This document shows, piece by piece, positions 18,232-27,096 of a stretch of DNA of 64,000 nucleotides. Within the stretch, counting starts at the first letter, position 1. Every line of letters starts with the position of its first letter. The position numbers and the translations under genes are program-made. The stretch is from Bacteroidales bacterium F22 (lineage in GTDB: Bacteria; Bacteroidota; Bacteroidia; Bacteroidales; Bacteroidaceae): positions 2,281,001 to 2,345,000 of the forward strand of contig CP095414.1 in NCBI GenBank assembly GCA_029541985.1, given 5' to 3'. The notes under the pieces were generated by a model. It worked only from the letters and a program-made list of their open reading frames with translations. It was not told where the DNA came from and did not search any database.

Positions 18232-19241
18232 ATTGACGATAATAATTGGTCGACGTCCTCTTCAGTTGTATCCCACGAAGTCACAAAACGAATCTCATGC
18301 TTTTCTTCATTCCAAAAATAAAAGAAATAATCCTCCAGCAATTTATCGATTACGGGACGTGGCATAGTCAGGAACAGCTGATTTGAATCTAACGGTTGAG
18401 TCATTTTCACTCCATCGATTTGCTTCAATCCATCACAAAGTCGTTTGGCTAATTGATTAGCATTGGCTGCACATTTTTTCCATAAATTGTCTTGCAAGAA
18501 AGCTGTAAATTGACAAGAGAGAAAACGCATTTTACTAGCCAGCTGAGCCGTATTTTTACGCATAAATTTAGCTTCTTGCTTAAATGCATCATTGATAACC
18601 AAAAGACATTCACCTACCATTAAGCCATTCTTTGTACCACCCAATACCACCAAATCCATTCCTGTATTGATAATCATCTCACGGAGAGAGCAGTTTAGGG
18701 CCACACAAGCATTGGAGATACGCGCACCGTCCATCAAGATATATAGTTGATGCTTATCTGCAAAAGCACGTAATTCCTTGAGCTCTTCTAAGGTATAGAC
18801 GGTTCCCATCTCAGTACATTGGGAGATATAAATAGCGCGAGGCTGTGCATGATGCTGATCGCCTACGCCATGAATATGTGGAGCGATTAGTTCAGGAGTC
18901 AATTTCCCATTCCCATTTGTTGTAGCAATAGGTCGAATATGACAACCTGTTTGTGAGGCTGGAGCACTACATTCATCTACATAAATGTGTGCTGTCTCTG
19001 CACAGAATATTGTTTGATAAGGCCTCGTTAGCAAGCGGAGAGCCGTTACATTGGCGCCCGTTCCATTGAACGTAAAGTAAGGGTCTACTTCGTTACCTAT
19101 TACACGATGTATGGTTTCTACAGCTTCTTTTGACCAAGGGTCATCACCATAACCAATAGCATGGTCTTTATTGGCCTGGTTTATTGCTTCCATCACTGAT
19201 GGATGTACTCCAGAGTTATTATCACTAGCAAAACTTCTCAT
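18216..19241 (-). CDS. Low-specificity L-threonine aldolase family PLP enzyme
   Basis: A 341-residue fold-type I PLP enzyme. The N-terminal FASDNNSGVHPSVMEAI matches threonine aldolases, and the PLP lysine is in VVLGGTKNGLMVGE. Family members cleave L-threonine or allo-threonine to glycine and acetaldehyde in the cytoplasm. An ATG at 19271 is also in frame, but the start at 19241 puts the conserved segment at the N-terminus and leaves room for a leader after the TACCTTTG element at 19285-19292. The gene converges on tatD. Substrate preference is not visible. Confidence 0.88.
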   Translation of the reverse strand: MRSFASDNNSGVHPSVMEAINQANKDHAIGYGDDPWSKEAVETIHRVIGNEVDPYFTFNGTGANVTALRLLTRPYQTIFCAETAHIYVDECSAPASQTGCHIRPIATTNGNGKLTPELIAPHIHGVGDQHHAQPRAIYISQCTEMGTVYTLEELKELRAFADKHQLYILMDGARISNACVALNCSLREMIINTGMDLVVLGGTKNGLMVGECLLVINDAFKQEAKFMRKNTAQLASKMRFLSCQFTAFLQDNLWKKCAANANQLAKRLCDGLKQIDGVKMTQPLDSNQLFLTMPRPVIDKLLEDYFFYFWNEEKHEIRFVTSWDTTEEDVDQLLSSIKKNS

Positions 19242-19284
19242 ATAAGTATTTTTTAGAGGTTCATATCTCATTTTAAATCGAGAC

Positions 19285-19292
19285 CAAAGGTA
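19285..19292 (-). promoter_or_regulatory. -7 element of the threonine aldolase gene
   Basis: The minus strand reads TACCTTTG. A TTTG at 19309-19312 lies only 16 bp away, shorter than the usual spacing, so the promoter is plausible but not ideal. Confidence 0.5.
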
Positions 19293-19342
19293 CAAAAAAT
19301 CCCCACTCCAAAGTATAGAAGTAAGGGACTTTTAGATAATAC

Positions 19343-20500
19343 TTATCTCAAAAAATCACTAGCTGCAGCCATCACTGTCTTGAACATGTCATTGGCTATC
19401 TTACTCTTTTCTTTGGTGAGTGGAAATGGAACTTCATGGCTGTAGTCTAAATCAAAATCTAGTTCTGTGAGGCACCTCGCAGCATTCTCAGGACCTAAGC
19501 AAGATGTTATACTTGATGACGGAATGACGTGGTCTTTTTTGAGAGATATGATTTTGATTCGATGTGCATTTTTTTCATAATAAGCCATCCGCTCAGCAGC
19601 ATTATGGTCTGCTGCAAAATGAGTATAAGCGGCATGATAGATGCTATCTTTATCATCGACATCAAATTTGTGACGATAGAATTTCTTCAGTACTTCAAAG
19701 GCTTCACCTGACATGATAAACCGGGAGTTCCCATTTAACTCGTGAAATACACCTCCTCCACAAAAGATAAATAGTTTACTCTCTTTGAATTGTTCATAAG
19801 GGTCTGATTGAAATAAGACTTGTGAGACAAGAGCTCCAATGGAATAGCAAAAAAAGTCTAGATGACAAGAATTCTTGAGCAAAGGATGATTTCCTTTTTC
19901 TATCTGTTCCTTGAGCTGAATTAGATTCAAAACGGTTTCTCTAATAAATAGATAAAATCGTTCTGGAGCCACAATCATCCGTTCACTCAATGCCACATTT
20001 GCAAATGTAAGATTAGTAGAGAGCTTATCTTTGGGAATCCATTTAATCATATCACGAGGACTATTCCACTTCTTAGGGGAACGGTTAATATGGAAAGCAA
20101 TGGGGAATAGAATTACTGGTTTACCCGTAGATAATACCAGCTGCTCTGCCCAACAGCCATACTTTTCCCAATCTCGTTCATTGAGTCCATGCAACAAGAT
20201 GATTGCCTCATCAGATTCTGTCATGTCGATTGGAGAGAAAATGGGGTATTCAAATTGATTGTTTTCTGTGATCTGATGGTCAGGAATAGGACACAAATCT
20301 GGACTCTTACACTTCCGTTGACAATCTTTTACCTTCATCAGAGCTTTCGCAGTGATAGATGAAGAAGACTCAGCAAAGGAGTAAAAATTCACTTTCACTT
20401 GATTGTTTTTTAAACAAGTACTTTGATTATTGTTCAATACCATTTTGAGATATGGCGTATCCATCTTTAAGTTGATGCAACTATTATTTACACTATTCAT
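19343..20500 (-). CDS. Alpha/beta hydrolase-like protein (possibly DUF6051)
   Basis: A 385-residue protein with alpha/beta hydrolase features: the oxyanion segment AIILLHGLNERDWEKYG (about residue 100), a nucleophile-elbow-like FFCYSIGALVSQ (about residue 220) and a possible catalytic histidine in DYSHEVPFP near the C-terminus. The elbow has YSIGA rather than GxSxG, so the usual first glycine is missing. An N-terminal region of about 90 residues contains a small cysteine cluster (CQRKCKSPDLC). No signal peptide is evident. I associate it with the Bacteroidota family DUF6051, from memory. The substrate is unknown. It stands alone on the minus strand. Confidence 0.6.
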   Translation of the reverse strand: MNSVNNSCINLKMDTPYLKMVLNNNQSTCLKNNQVKVNFYSFAESSSSITAKALMKVKDCQRKCKSPDLCPIPDHQITENNQFEYPIFSPIDMTESDEAIILLHGLNERDWEKYGCWAEQLVLSTGKPVILFPIAFHINRSPKKWNSPRDMIKWIPKDKLSTNLTFANVALSERMIVAPERFYLFIRETVLNLIQLKEQIEKGNHPLLKNSCHLDFFCYSIGALVSQVLFQSDPYEQFKESKLFIFCGGGVFHELNGNSRFIMSGEAFEVLKKFYRHKFDVDDKDSIYHAAYTHFAADHNAAERMAYYEKNAHRIKIISLKKDHVIPSSSITSCLGPENAARCLTELDFDLDYSHEVPFPLTKEKSKIANDMFKTVMAAASDFLR

Positions 20501-20695
20501 TTGTTCCTCTTTTTAACCATTTTGTCATTCTAATATCTTTATTTCTAACCACATAACCAAAGGAATGACATCTGATGGGACAATCGACTTATATCTGGGA
20601 TTAATAAGGAATTTCACGGTATAAAATAGGCTATATAGGGATGAATATATGGTGCTTTATCAGATGAAAACTAAGCGTTTTGGCTAAAAAATGAG

Positions 20696-20703
20696 TATCT
20701 TTG
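20696..20703 (+). promoter_or_regulatory. -7 element of the LytTR-TBDR-DUF4249 operon
   Basis: TATCTTTG lies 37 bp before the ATG at 20741. The nearest TTTG (20679-20682) is too close, so the -33 box is uncertain. Confidence 0.5.
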
Positions 20704-20740
20704 TCAGAGTAGGAATATTAATAAAAGTAGTTTTCTGTCT

Positions 20741-21676
20741 ATGAAATGGCTCAAACGATATAAAGAATTTAGAAAAGGGATGCATGTAAGCAGTTACATG
20801 ACAAGTAATAGAAACAACATTAAATTAATTCTGTTTACTGCTGTTTTTTCACTTTGCTTTATCAACATTTATCGCCCTTTTGATTCCACGGAATGGTATG
20901 ATGTATCTGACTTCGCTTATTTTATCTATTCATTTTTATTAGTGCTTACTGGTATCTTGGTGATTGCTGCGAGTCGATTTACTATGTCTCGTTTTGTTAA
21001 ACGTAATCGACTTCACAATGTCGAGTATTTTTTATGGGTTCTTGTCGAAGTCTTGATTCTTAGTATCATCTATACGATTTATACTATAGCTGCTCGACCC
21101 GAATTGACCTGGTGGCATTTCAGTGATGTGATTATTGTCTTCGAACAAATCAATCTGAAAACTATTCTAATAATCATATTACCATACATTGTGTCGTGGT
21201 TGTATTTCGCTAACGAAGATAAACGGAAAACGATCCGGACTATTTTAGAGAAAGAAAAGACAACTCTTCCCGATGCTGTCATCGCATTTTGTGACGAAAA
21301 CGATGAGTGGAAGTTTTCAGCTCAAACAGGTAATGTCGTTCTATTAGAGTCGGCAGACAATTATGTAGAAATCACCTATTTGAATAAGGGGGTACCTACC
21401 AAATTTCTCCTTCGTAATTCGCTCAAGCGATTGAGTAGTACTACTCTTCGAAATAGTCCTATCAAGAGATGTCATCGCTCACGTATGGTCAATTTTGCGC
21501 ATGTAGAAGCGTTGCGTAAACAATCCAATGGCATCTATTTAGAGTTAGACATTCCTAATACTAAAATGATTTCAGTATCAAAGAGTTATCAAGATGAAGT
21601 CACTGAATTTTTCCTTCACTATAAGGAAAGTACTGAAGTGCTAGATGCCGAAATAATAAAGAAAAATTACTCATGA
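20741..21676 (+). CDS. Membrane-bound LytTR-family transcriptional regulator
   Basis: A 311-residue protein with four hydrophobic helices in the first 170 residues and a C-terminal LytTR DNA-binding domain (about 195-290; VVLLESADNYVEITYLNKG, NSPIKRCHRSRMVNFAHVEA). There is no receiver domain, so it is not a standard response regulator; the signal probably arrives through the membrane part. The stop overlaps the start of the TonB-dependent receptor gene by 4 bp (ATGA), which couples translation and suggests that it regulates this receptor/lipoprotein pair, possibly by autoregulation. The inducer is unknown. Confidence 0.85.
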   Translation: MKWLKRYKEFRKGMHVSSYMTSNRNNIKLILFTAVFSLCFINIYRPFDSTEWYDVSDFAYFIYSFLLVLTGILVIAASRFTMSRFVKRNRLHNVEYFLWVLVEVLILSIIYTIYTIAARPELTWWHFSDVIIVFEQINLKTILIIILPYIVSWLYFANEDKRKTIRTILEKEKTTLPDAVIAFCDENDEWKFSAQTGNVVLLESADNYVEITYLNKGVPTKFLLRNSLKRLSSTTLRNSPIKRCHRSRMVNFAHVEALRKQSNGIYLELDIPNTKMISVSKSYQDEVTEFFLHYKESTEVLDAEIIKKNYS

Positions 21677-24165
21677 AAAAACGAACTATTTTCTCTGATA
21701 AAACTTTATTTCATCTCTTCTTTTCTAACTTTTTTTGTCTCATCGTATGGACTATGGTGATACAACCCGTCTATGGTTCTACCGTTATAGATGCTGCTTC
21801 TCAGAGACATACTATCTCAGGTTATATCAAAGATGCTGCTACTGGAGAGACGCTGATAGGGGCTAGTGTCTTTGTCGAACAACTCAAGGTTGGAGCTGTT
21901 AGCAATGCTTACGGATATTATTCTCTGACTCTTCCTGCTGGGAAGATTACTCTTCGGTTCTCGTATGTAGGGTATCAGACAACAGAAATGACGGTTGACC
22001 TCAATGAGAATATCACACGTTCTGCATTGCTTCATTCAGGACAGCAATTAGATGAAGTGGTTATTACCTCAACCCGTACCGAAACAGGTATTCGTGCTAC
22101 ACATATGGGAGCAGAATCGATTCCGATGCAGCAAATAAAAAGTACTCCAAATATGCTCGGGGAAGCAGACGTGATGAAAACGATTCAACTCGTTGCCGGA
22201 GTACAGTCTGGCTCTGATGGCTCAGCTAACTTACAAGTACGAGGTGGCTCTCCCGACCAAAATCTAGTTTTACTAGATGGGACTCCTATCTATAAAGTAG
22301 ACCATGCGATGGGACTATTCTCTATCTTTCCACCTGAAGCAGTCAAAAGTGTTGTCTTCTTTAAGAGTTCTTTTCCTGCTCGCTTCGGTGGTCGTTTGTC
22401 ATCTATAGTCGATGTCCGAACAAATGATGGCAATATGAAAGAATACCATGGGCTCTTTAGTGTCGGGCTATTGAGCAGTAAGATTAGCATTGAAGGTCCT
22501 ATAATCAAAGATCGTACTTCGTTCAACATCAACCTACGACGTACTTATGTAGATCTATTATCTAAGCCTTTTATGAAAGGGAGTGATACGCAACTAAGCT
22601 ATTACTTCTATGACTTCAACGCGAAATTTAATCATCGATTCTCTGATGTTAATCGATTGTTTATCAATATCTATAATGGACGGGATGTTTTCGATTCAGA
22701 AATAAAAGACGAAGACAGTGATACGGAAAGCACGACCAATAGTGGCCATATGAAATGGGGAAACACCGTTGTCACTGGACGATGGAATTATCTCATATCA
22801 CCCAAATTATTTAGCAATGCCACTGTTGCTTATAACCGGTATAAGTGTGATATAGATGCCTATGCTGATATCTCGTATTACCGTAATGATGGGGTAGACA
22901 AGCAACGAGTTCACTCTTTATACAATTCTGGTATCTATGATTGGTCTGCCAAATGGGACTTTGAGTACATGCCATCTCCGAGCAACAATATCAAATTTGG
23001 CTCTGAATATCTCTATCATACCTATGAACCCGAAGTACATGGCAGTTCTTCCCGTTTAGATACAGGAGGTACGACTACCACGGTTGAAAGTGATGAAGGG
23101 GTAAGCAATTCACGAGTTTATGCTCAAGAGATGATGCTATATGCTGAAGATGATATGAAATTGACCAATCGTTGGCAACTCAATCTAGGTATTCATGCAT
23201 CTATGTTTGTGGTCTCCGACCAGACGTATCATTCTATTCAACCTCGTATCTCCTCACGTTACCAGCTTGCCTCTGATTGGGCTGTCAAAGCATCCTATAC
23301 AGTTATGAGCCAATATGTACATCTTTTGAGTAGTAGTCTATTAGCTATGCCTACAGATTTGTGGGCTCCAGTGACTAAAAATATTAAGCCGATGAAGAGC
23401 TTCCAGTATGGTACTGGAGCTTACTACACCGGTATCGTAGGTTGGGAATTTAGTCTTGAAGGATATTACAAGACGATGGACAATGTGTTGGCCTATAAGC
23501 CTGGGGCAGGATTTCTTGGTTCTTCTGAAAATTGGGAAGAAAAAGTAGTTATGGGAGAAGGACGGAGTATGGGGTTAGAGCTGACTGCTCGTAAGACACA
23601 AGGACTCACGACGGGATGGGTCAACTATACTTTGGCTAAATCTGACCGACGTTCTGGGGATAATAGTATCAATAATGGGGAGTGGTATCCTTATCGTTAT
23701 GATATACGACACAACTTCAATATCGCTCTTACACATCGTTTCAATGACCGATGGGACATAGGAGCGACATGGAATTTTATGACAGGTGGTGCTGTTACTA
23801 TCGGTTCGAAACAAACCCAAGTAATTACTCCGGGTTACAACGATGACTATTACAATGGCAGTACCCCCACGACACCAGTGAAACCCGATGACTGGCAAGT
23901 AGAAGGAGTTTCGTATATCGAGAAGCGAAACAATTATCGTATTCCCTCTTCTCATAGTCTTAATCTGAGTGCCAATTATCGGAAGAAACGCAAACATGGA
24001 GAGAGTATATGGAATTTCTCTATATACAATGTCTATTGTGCTATGAATCCAGCCTATGTCTATGTAGATGAGAGTCTAACAAGTGATGGGCAAACCAAAC
24101 GGGTGATTAAAAAAACGACCATTTTACCGTTTATCCCTTCCGTTACGTACACCTATAAATTTTAA
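21673..24165 (+). CDS. TonB-dependent receptor with carboxypeptidase-regulatory-like domain
   Basis: An 830-residue outer-membrane receptor. A signal peptide (with an unusually long n-region) is followed by a CarboxypepD-regulatory-like domain (about 47-120; SGYIKDAATGETLIGASVFV), the plug (about 125-235; LQVRGGSPDQNLVLLDGTPI) and a beta barrel ending in a C-terminal aromatic (VTYTYKF). It is shorter than SusC proteins and lacks a SusD partner; a DUF4249 lipoprotein follows instead. Such pairs are common in Bacteroidota and are thought to import small molecules such as metal chelates, cofactors or peptides. The substrate cannot be read from the sequence. Energy would come from a TonB such as the one at 14880. 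Confidence 0.92.
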   Translation: MKKRTIFSDKTLFHLFFSNFFCLIVWTMVIQPVYGSTVIDAASQRHTISGYIKDAATGETLIGASVFVEQLKVGAVSNAYGYYSLTLPAGKITLRFSYVGYQTTEMTVDLNENITRSALLHSGQQLDEVVITSTRTETGIRATHMGAESIPMQQIKSTPNMLGEADVMKTIQLVAGVQSGSDGSANLQVRGGSPDQNLVLLDGTPIYKVDHAMGLFSIFPPEAVKSVVFFKSSFPARFGGRLSSIVDVRTNDGNMKEYHGLFSVGLLSSKISIEGPIIKDRTSFNINLRRTYVDLLSKPFMKGSDTQLSYYFYDFNAKFNHRFSDVNRLFINIYNGRDVFDSEIKDEDSDTESTTNSGHMKWGNTVVTGRWNYLISPKLFSNATVAYNRYKCDIDAYADISYYRNDGVDKQRVHSLYNSGIYDWSAKWDFEYMPSPSNNIKFGSEYLYHTYEPEVHGSSSRLDTGGTTTTVESDEGVSNSRVYAQEMMLYAEDDMKLTNRWQLNLGIHASMFVVSDQTYHSIQPRISSRYQLASDWAVKASYTVMSQYVHLLSSSLLAMPTDLWAPVTKNIKPMKSFQYGTGAYYTGIVGWEFSLEGYYKTMDNVLAYKPGAGFLGSSENWEEKVVMGEGRSMGLELTARKTQGLTTGWVNYTLAKSDRRSGDNSINNGEWYPYRYDIRHNFNIALTHRFNDRWDIGATWNFMTGGAVTIGSKQTQVITPGYNDDYYNGSTPTTPVKPDDWQVEGVSYIEKRNNYRIPSSHSLNLSANYRKKRKHGESIWNFSIYNVYCAMNPAYVYVDESLTSDGQTKRVIKKTTILPFIPSVTYTYKF

Positions 24166-24202
24166 TTTTGAAAGAATCCGAACGATTTTAAACCAAACCG
24201 AT

Positions 24203-25210
24203 ATGATCAACAAAATATTAAGCTCTTTAGGATTAGTTATAGGCATCTTATTGGTGTCTTGTACTGAGGAAATCCCTTTCGATAAGAATGATAATAAGCC
24301 GACACTGATTATGAATGCAGTGGTCAATGCCACTCAAACGAATCACTACGTTTACTTTGCGCTCACTGACCAGACTAAACCATTGGCTGTCTCAGGGGAT
24401 ATCACATTGAGTGTCTATGTCAATGATGTGATACAAGAAACAATTATTGCTCCTACTACAGAAGGGAGAATTTCTTTTCCTTGTGTATTGCAACAAGGAG
24501 ATGTCCTCCGTCTAGAAGCAACTGACATCCAAAACCATCAAGTGAGTGCTGAATCGATTGTGCCACAAGCTCCTAACGGACCACTCACCTTACGTGTCGA
24601 GGACTACACATGGGTGGGAGATGATATCGAAAAGAAAGGACTTAAATACATGGTATCCTTTGATGACTCTTCTTCCGAATTACGTTATTATCGCTTGCAA
24701 TCTTTGGTTAAGATAGCGAACTACACCCTTCAAGGTGGAGTCAAAAGTAGTATTGGTACTCCGCAATGGGCCAATACCATCTTGATTGTGGATGATGCCA
24801 TATTGAGTGATGGGCATCCCCGAAGTAATCCCGATGCTGAGGATTATGATTTGATGGGCACTATGGATTATGACCCGAATTTGATGGGTATTTTCGATAA
24901 TAAACGTTTCAAGAATAGCTCTTGTTCGCTTTCATATGTAGTTTCCACTCCGCAGATGCAAGATGATTCTTTTTCTGAGGTTATTTCCTCGGGGGATACC
25001 TATACTAGTTATACCGCCACAGTGAGTATACAGAAAATTACTTCAGCGGCTTATAGATATTATCAACTATTGAATAAACTCAAAGGAGATAATTATAGTG
25101 AGATGATAAATGAACCGATTGAAGTTCCTAGTAATGTCCTTGGAGGCACAGGTTTTGTAACTTGTATTAATGAAATAAGAACCACACTCACTACCGATAA
25201 AGCTTTTTAA
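24203..25210 (+). CDS. DUF4249 lipoprotein, TBDR partner
   Basis: A 335-residue lipoprotein: the signal peptide ends with LLVSC, followed by CTEEIPFDKNDNKPTLIMNA, the typical N-terminus of DUF4249 proteins. The rest is mostly beta strands. It lies 37 bp after the TBDR gene and is probably the surface lid or binding partner of that receptor, a role inferred from gene order. No metal-binding cluster or other functional motif stands out. Confidence 0.85.
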   Translation: MINKILSSLGLVIGILLVSCTEEIPFDKNDNKPTLIMNAVVNATQTNHYVYFALTDQTKPLAVSGDITLSVYVNDVIQETIIAPTTEGRISFPCVLQQGDVLRLEATDIQNHQVSAESIVPQAPNGPLTLRVEDYTWVGDDIEKKGLKYMVSFDDSSSELRYYRLQSLVKIANYTLQGGVKSSIGTPQWANTILIVDDAILSDGHPRSNPDAEDYDLMGTMDYDPNLMGIFDNKRFKNSSCSLSYVVSTPQMQDDSFSEVISSGDTYTSYTATVSIQKITSAAYRYYQLLNKLKGDNYSEMINEPIEVPSNVLGGTGFVTCINEIRTTLTTDKAF

Positions 25211-25241
25211 TAAAAAGTTCGAAAAGAAAGAAATCAATGAC

Positions 25242-25249
25242 TATCTTTG
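25242..25249 (+). promoter_or_regulatory. -7 element of purN
   Basis: TATCTTTG lies 19 bp before the purN ATG at 25269. TTCG at 25218-25221 is at the right distance for a degenerate -33 box. Confidence 0.5.
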
Positions 25250-25268
25250 TCGAGAAACAATAACCCAT

Positions 25269-25841
25269 ATGATTAAAATTGCACTTTTTGCTTCCGGTTC
25301 TGGAACGAATGCCGAGAATATAGCGAACTATTTCAAAGACTCAAAAGAAATAGAAGTCACAACCATTCTTTGTAGCAGTCCTACAGCCTATGTCTTGACA
25401 AGGGCTAAGAAACTTAACATTCCGACTTTTGTATTCAATAAACAAGAGTTTATGCATACAGATAAAGTGTTGAACTATCTCACCGAACAACAAATCGACC
25501 TGATTGTTCTAGCTGGCTTCTTATGGCTCGTTCCTTCTTCCTTAGTGGCACGCTATGAAGGACGGATTATCAATATACATCCTGCATTGATGCCTAAGCA
25601 TTGTGGCAAAGGAATGTACGGAATGAAAGTACATCAAGAAGTCGTAGCCGAACATGATAATATCAGCGGAATTACCATTCATCAGGTAAATGAGAAATTT
25701 GATGATGGATCCATCATCTTTCAAGCTACGTGTCCTGTCTGTCCATCTGATACGGCTGAAGACGTTGCAACGAAAGTACATGAGTTGGAATATGCTCATT
25801 TCCCTCGTATCATCCATGAAGTAGCCCTCAAGTTACGATGA
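25269..25841 (+). CDS. purN: Phosphoribosylglycinamide formyltransferase
   Basis: A 190-residue cytoplasmic enzyme transferring a formyl group from 10-formyl-THF to GAR in purine synthesis. Visible motifs are the phosphate-binding FASGSGTNAENI (residues 7-18), AGFLWLVPSSLV, the catalytic NIHPALMPKHCGKGMYG (Asn-His) and GITIHQVNEKFDDGSIIFQ with the catalytic Asp. The length matches PurN. The stop overlaps the following redoxin start by 4 bp (ATGA), making a two-gene unit. Confidence 0.95.
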   Translation: MIKIALFASGSGTNAENIANYFKDSKEIEVTTILCSSPTAYVLTRAKKLNIPTFVFNKQEFMHTDKVLNYLTEQQIDLIVLAGFLWLVPSSLVARYEGRIINIHPALMPKHCGKGMYGMKVHQEVVAEHDNISGITIHQVNEKFDDGSIIFQATCPVCPSDTAEDVATKVHELEYAHFPRIIHEVALKLR

Positions 25842-26275
25842 AAGAAGGAGAAGTTATCCCATCAATTCAGGTCAAAGATATGGAAGGAAACGAGGTTGAC
25901 TTGATGAACCTCTATCATGGGAAATCACTACTCATGATTATCTATAACAATCAATGTCTGGGTTGTACTGGAAGAGGCATTCCATTAGCCTATGAATTTA
26001 AGAAAGAATATGATGCTCTACAAGTCGTAGGAATACATACCGATTTCGGACCCAAAAAGACTACTGCAGAAGAGATTAGAGCAATCTTTACTATCGATGA
26101 ATTACCATTCCCAATCTATCGGGATGAAGCAGCTACTGTTTTTCGACAGTTTGAATCAGCAGGTACTCCTCAATGGATACTTCTGACATCATCAGGGAAA
26201 CTACACCGTTCAATCTTTGGCTCACAAGTCGGGGCTCAAAATAGACTAGCCTATGCCCTCGAAGATATGCTGTAA
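25838..26275 (+). CDS. Peroxiredoxin/TlpA-like redoxin
   Basis: A 145-residue thioredoxin-fold protein of the AhpC-TSA/redoxin group. The start GEVIPSIQVKDMEGNEVDLM is the usual redoxin entry, and the redox site is NNQCLGCTGRG, a C-L-G-C pair at about residues 37-40. There is no signal peptide, so it should act in the cytoplasm as a thiol reductase or peroxidase. Translational coupling to purN (4-bp overlap) is a curious pairing with no obvious metabolic link. The resolving partner and substrate are unknown. Confidence 0.75.
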   Translation: MKEGEVIPSIQVKDMEGNEVDLMNLYHGKSLLMIIYNNQCLGCTGRGIPLAYEFKKEYDALQVVGIHTDFGPKKTTAEEIRAIFTIDELPFPIYRDEAATVFRQFESAGTPQWILLTSSGKLHRSIFGSQVGAQNRLAYALEDML

Positions 26276-26315
26276 AGAGACTATTTCACAACGGAACTGA
26301 AAAAGGTTTAAAACC

Positions 26316-26346
26316 TTTGTTTTCATAAATAATAATCGTAAGTTTG
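26316..26346 (+). promoter_or_regulatory. Near-consensus promoter of the truncated DUF262 gene
   Basis: TTTG at 26316-26319 and TAAGTTTG at 26339-26346 are 19 bp apart, 43 bp before the ATG. Confidence 0.75.
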
Positions 26347-26389
26347 TGAAGAGGCGTTTTGCCCTTAATAATCATAAATACCAAACGAA

Positions 26390-26968
26390 ATGGAAACAAC
26401 AACGATGCAGAAGTTACTCGCTGGACACACTTTCTTTGTGCCAGCAGATTTGAGAGCCTATACGTGGGAAATTCCTTCGGAAACAGGAAATCGTAGTGTC
26501 AATACGCGAGTAGATATCTTTTTATCAGATCTTAATCTATATCTAGAGAGCCCATCTGATAAACCTTATTTCCTTGGGCATTTCTCTTTTAAATTCAAAG
26601 AACTTAATGTATATGATATCATTGATGGACAGCAACGCATGACCTCTATCGTCATCTTACTCTCTGCAATCTTTGAAAGACTCAAAAAATTAAGGGCTCT
26701 AAACGATGAGGAACAGACGATGTATAAAGATATGATCAAACGAAAACAAGGCTACCCATTATCTACAGTAGATTATGATGACCCACTATTCAAAGCGTAT
26801 ATCATAGACCATAGCAATCACATTGAAGCGACTACTACCTCAGGTAAACGAATTGTTCAAGCATACGATTACTTTGTAGATGCGTTAGCAGATAAAGATG
26901 AGGCTTATTTAGTGAAACTAATAGCAGCCATTGGTCAAGCAACCTGCACACATGATATTTCTTTATAG
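26390..26968 (+). pseudogene. DUF262 (GmrS-like) protein, N-terminal part only
   Basis: The 192 residues match the N-terminal part of DUF262 proteins: a start like QKLLAGHTFFVPADLRAYTWE, the signature YDIIDGQQRMTSIVILLSAI (residues about 78-97), and ending at QATCTHDISL. Family members are usually 350-700 residues and continue beyond this point. Here a stop follows at 26968, and I found no continuation in other frames before the terminator at 27035. DUF262 domains occur in GmrSD type IV restriction enzymes and other defence proteins. Promoter and terminator are intact. It may be a decayed remnant or a short stand-alone DGQQR-domain protein; I favour a remnant. Confidence 0.65.
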
Positions 26969-27034
26969 TGGGTTTGTGATGCTATGACATCAGTCCATTG
27001 ATTATACAATAAGACGGTCTTATGCCGTTTACTA

Positions 27035-27076
27035 AAAAGAGATGAATCAAACGCAAGTGTTTGATTCATCTCTTTT
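27035..27076. terminator. Bidirectional terminator
   Basis: A perfect 18-bp stem (27035-27052 with 27059-27076) with a 6-nt loop and A/T ends lies between the DUF262 fragment and the convergent GH92 gene. Confidence 0.92.
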
Positions 27077-27096
27077 CTAGTAGATAGCTCTTTCAT

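Noticed and set aside
23575..23997. 140-codon antisense frame within the TonB-dependent receptor gene
   Set aside because: The opposite strand encodes a clear barrel protein; the antisense product has low-complexity, threonine/isoleucine-rich composition and no start signal.
26390..26968. DUF262 gene as part of a complete defence island
   Set aside because: Neighbours are metabolic and glycan genes; no partner nuclease, methylase or other defence gene is present.
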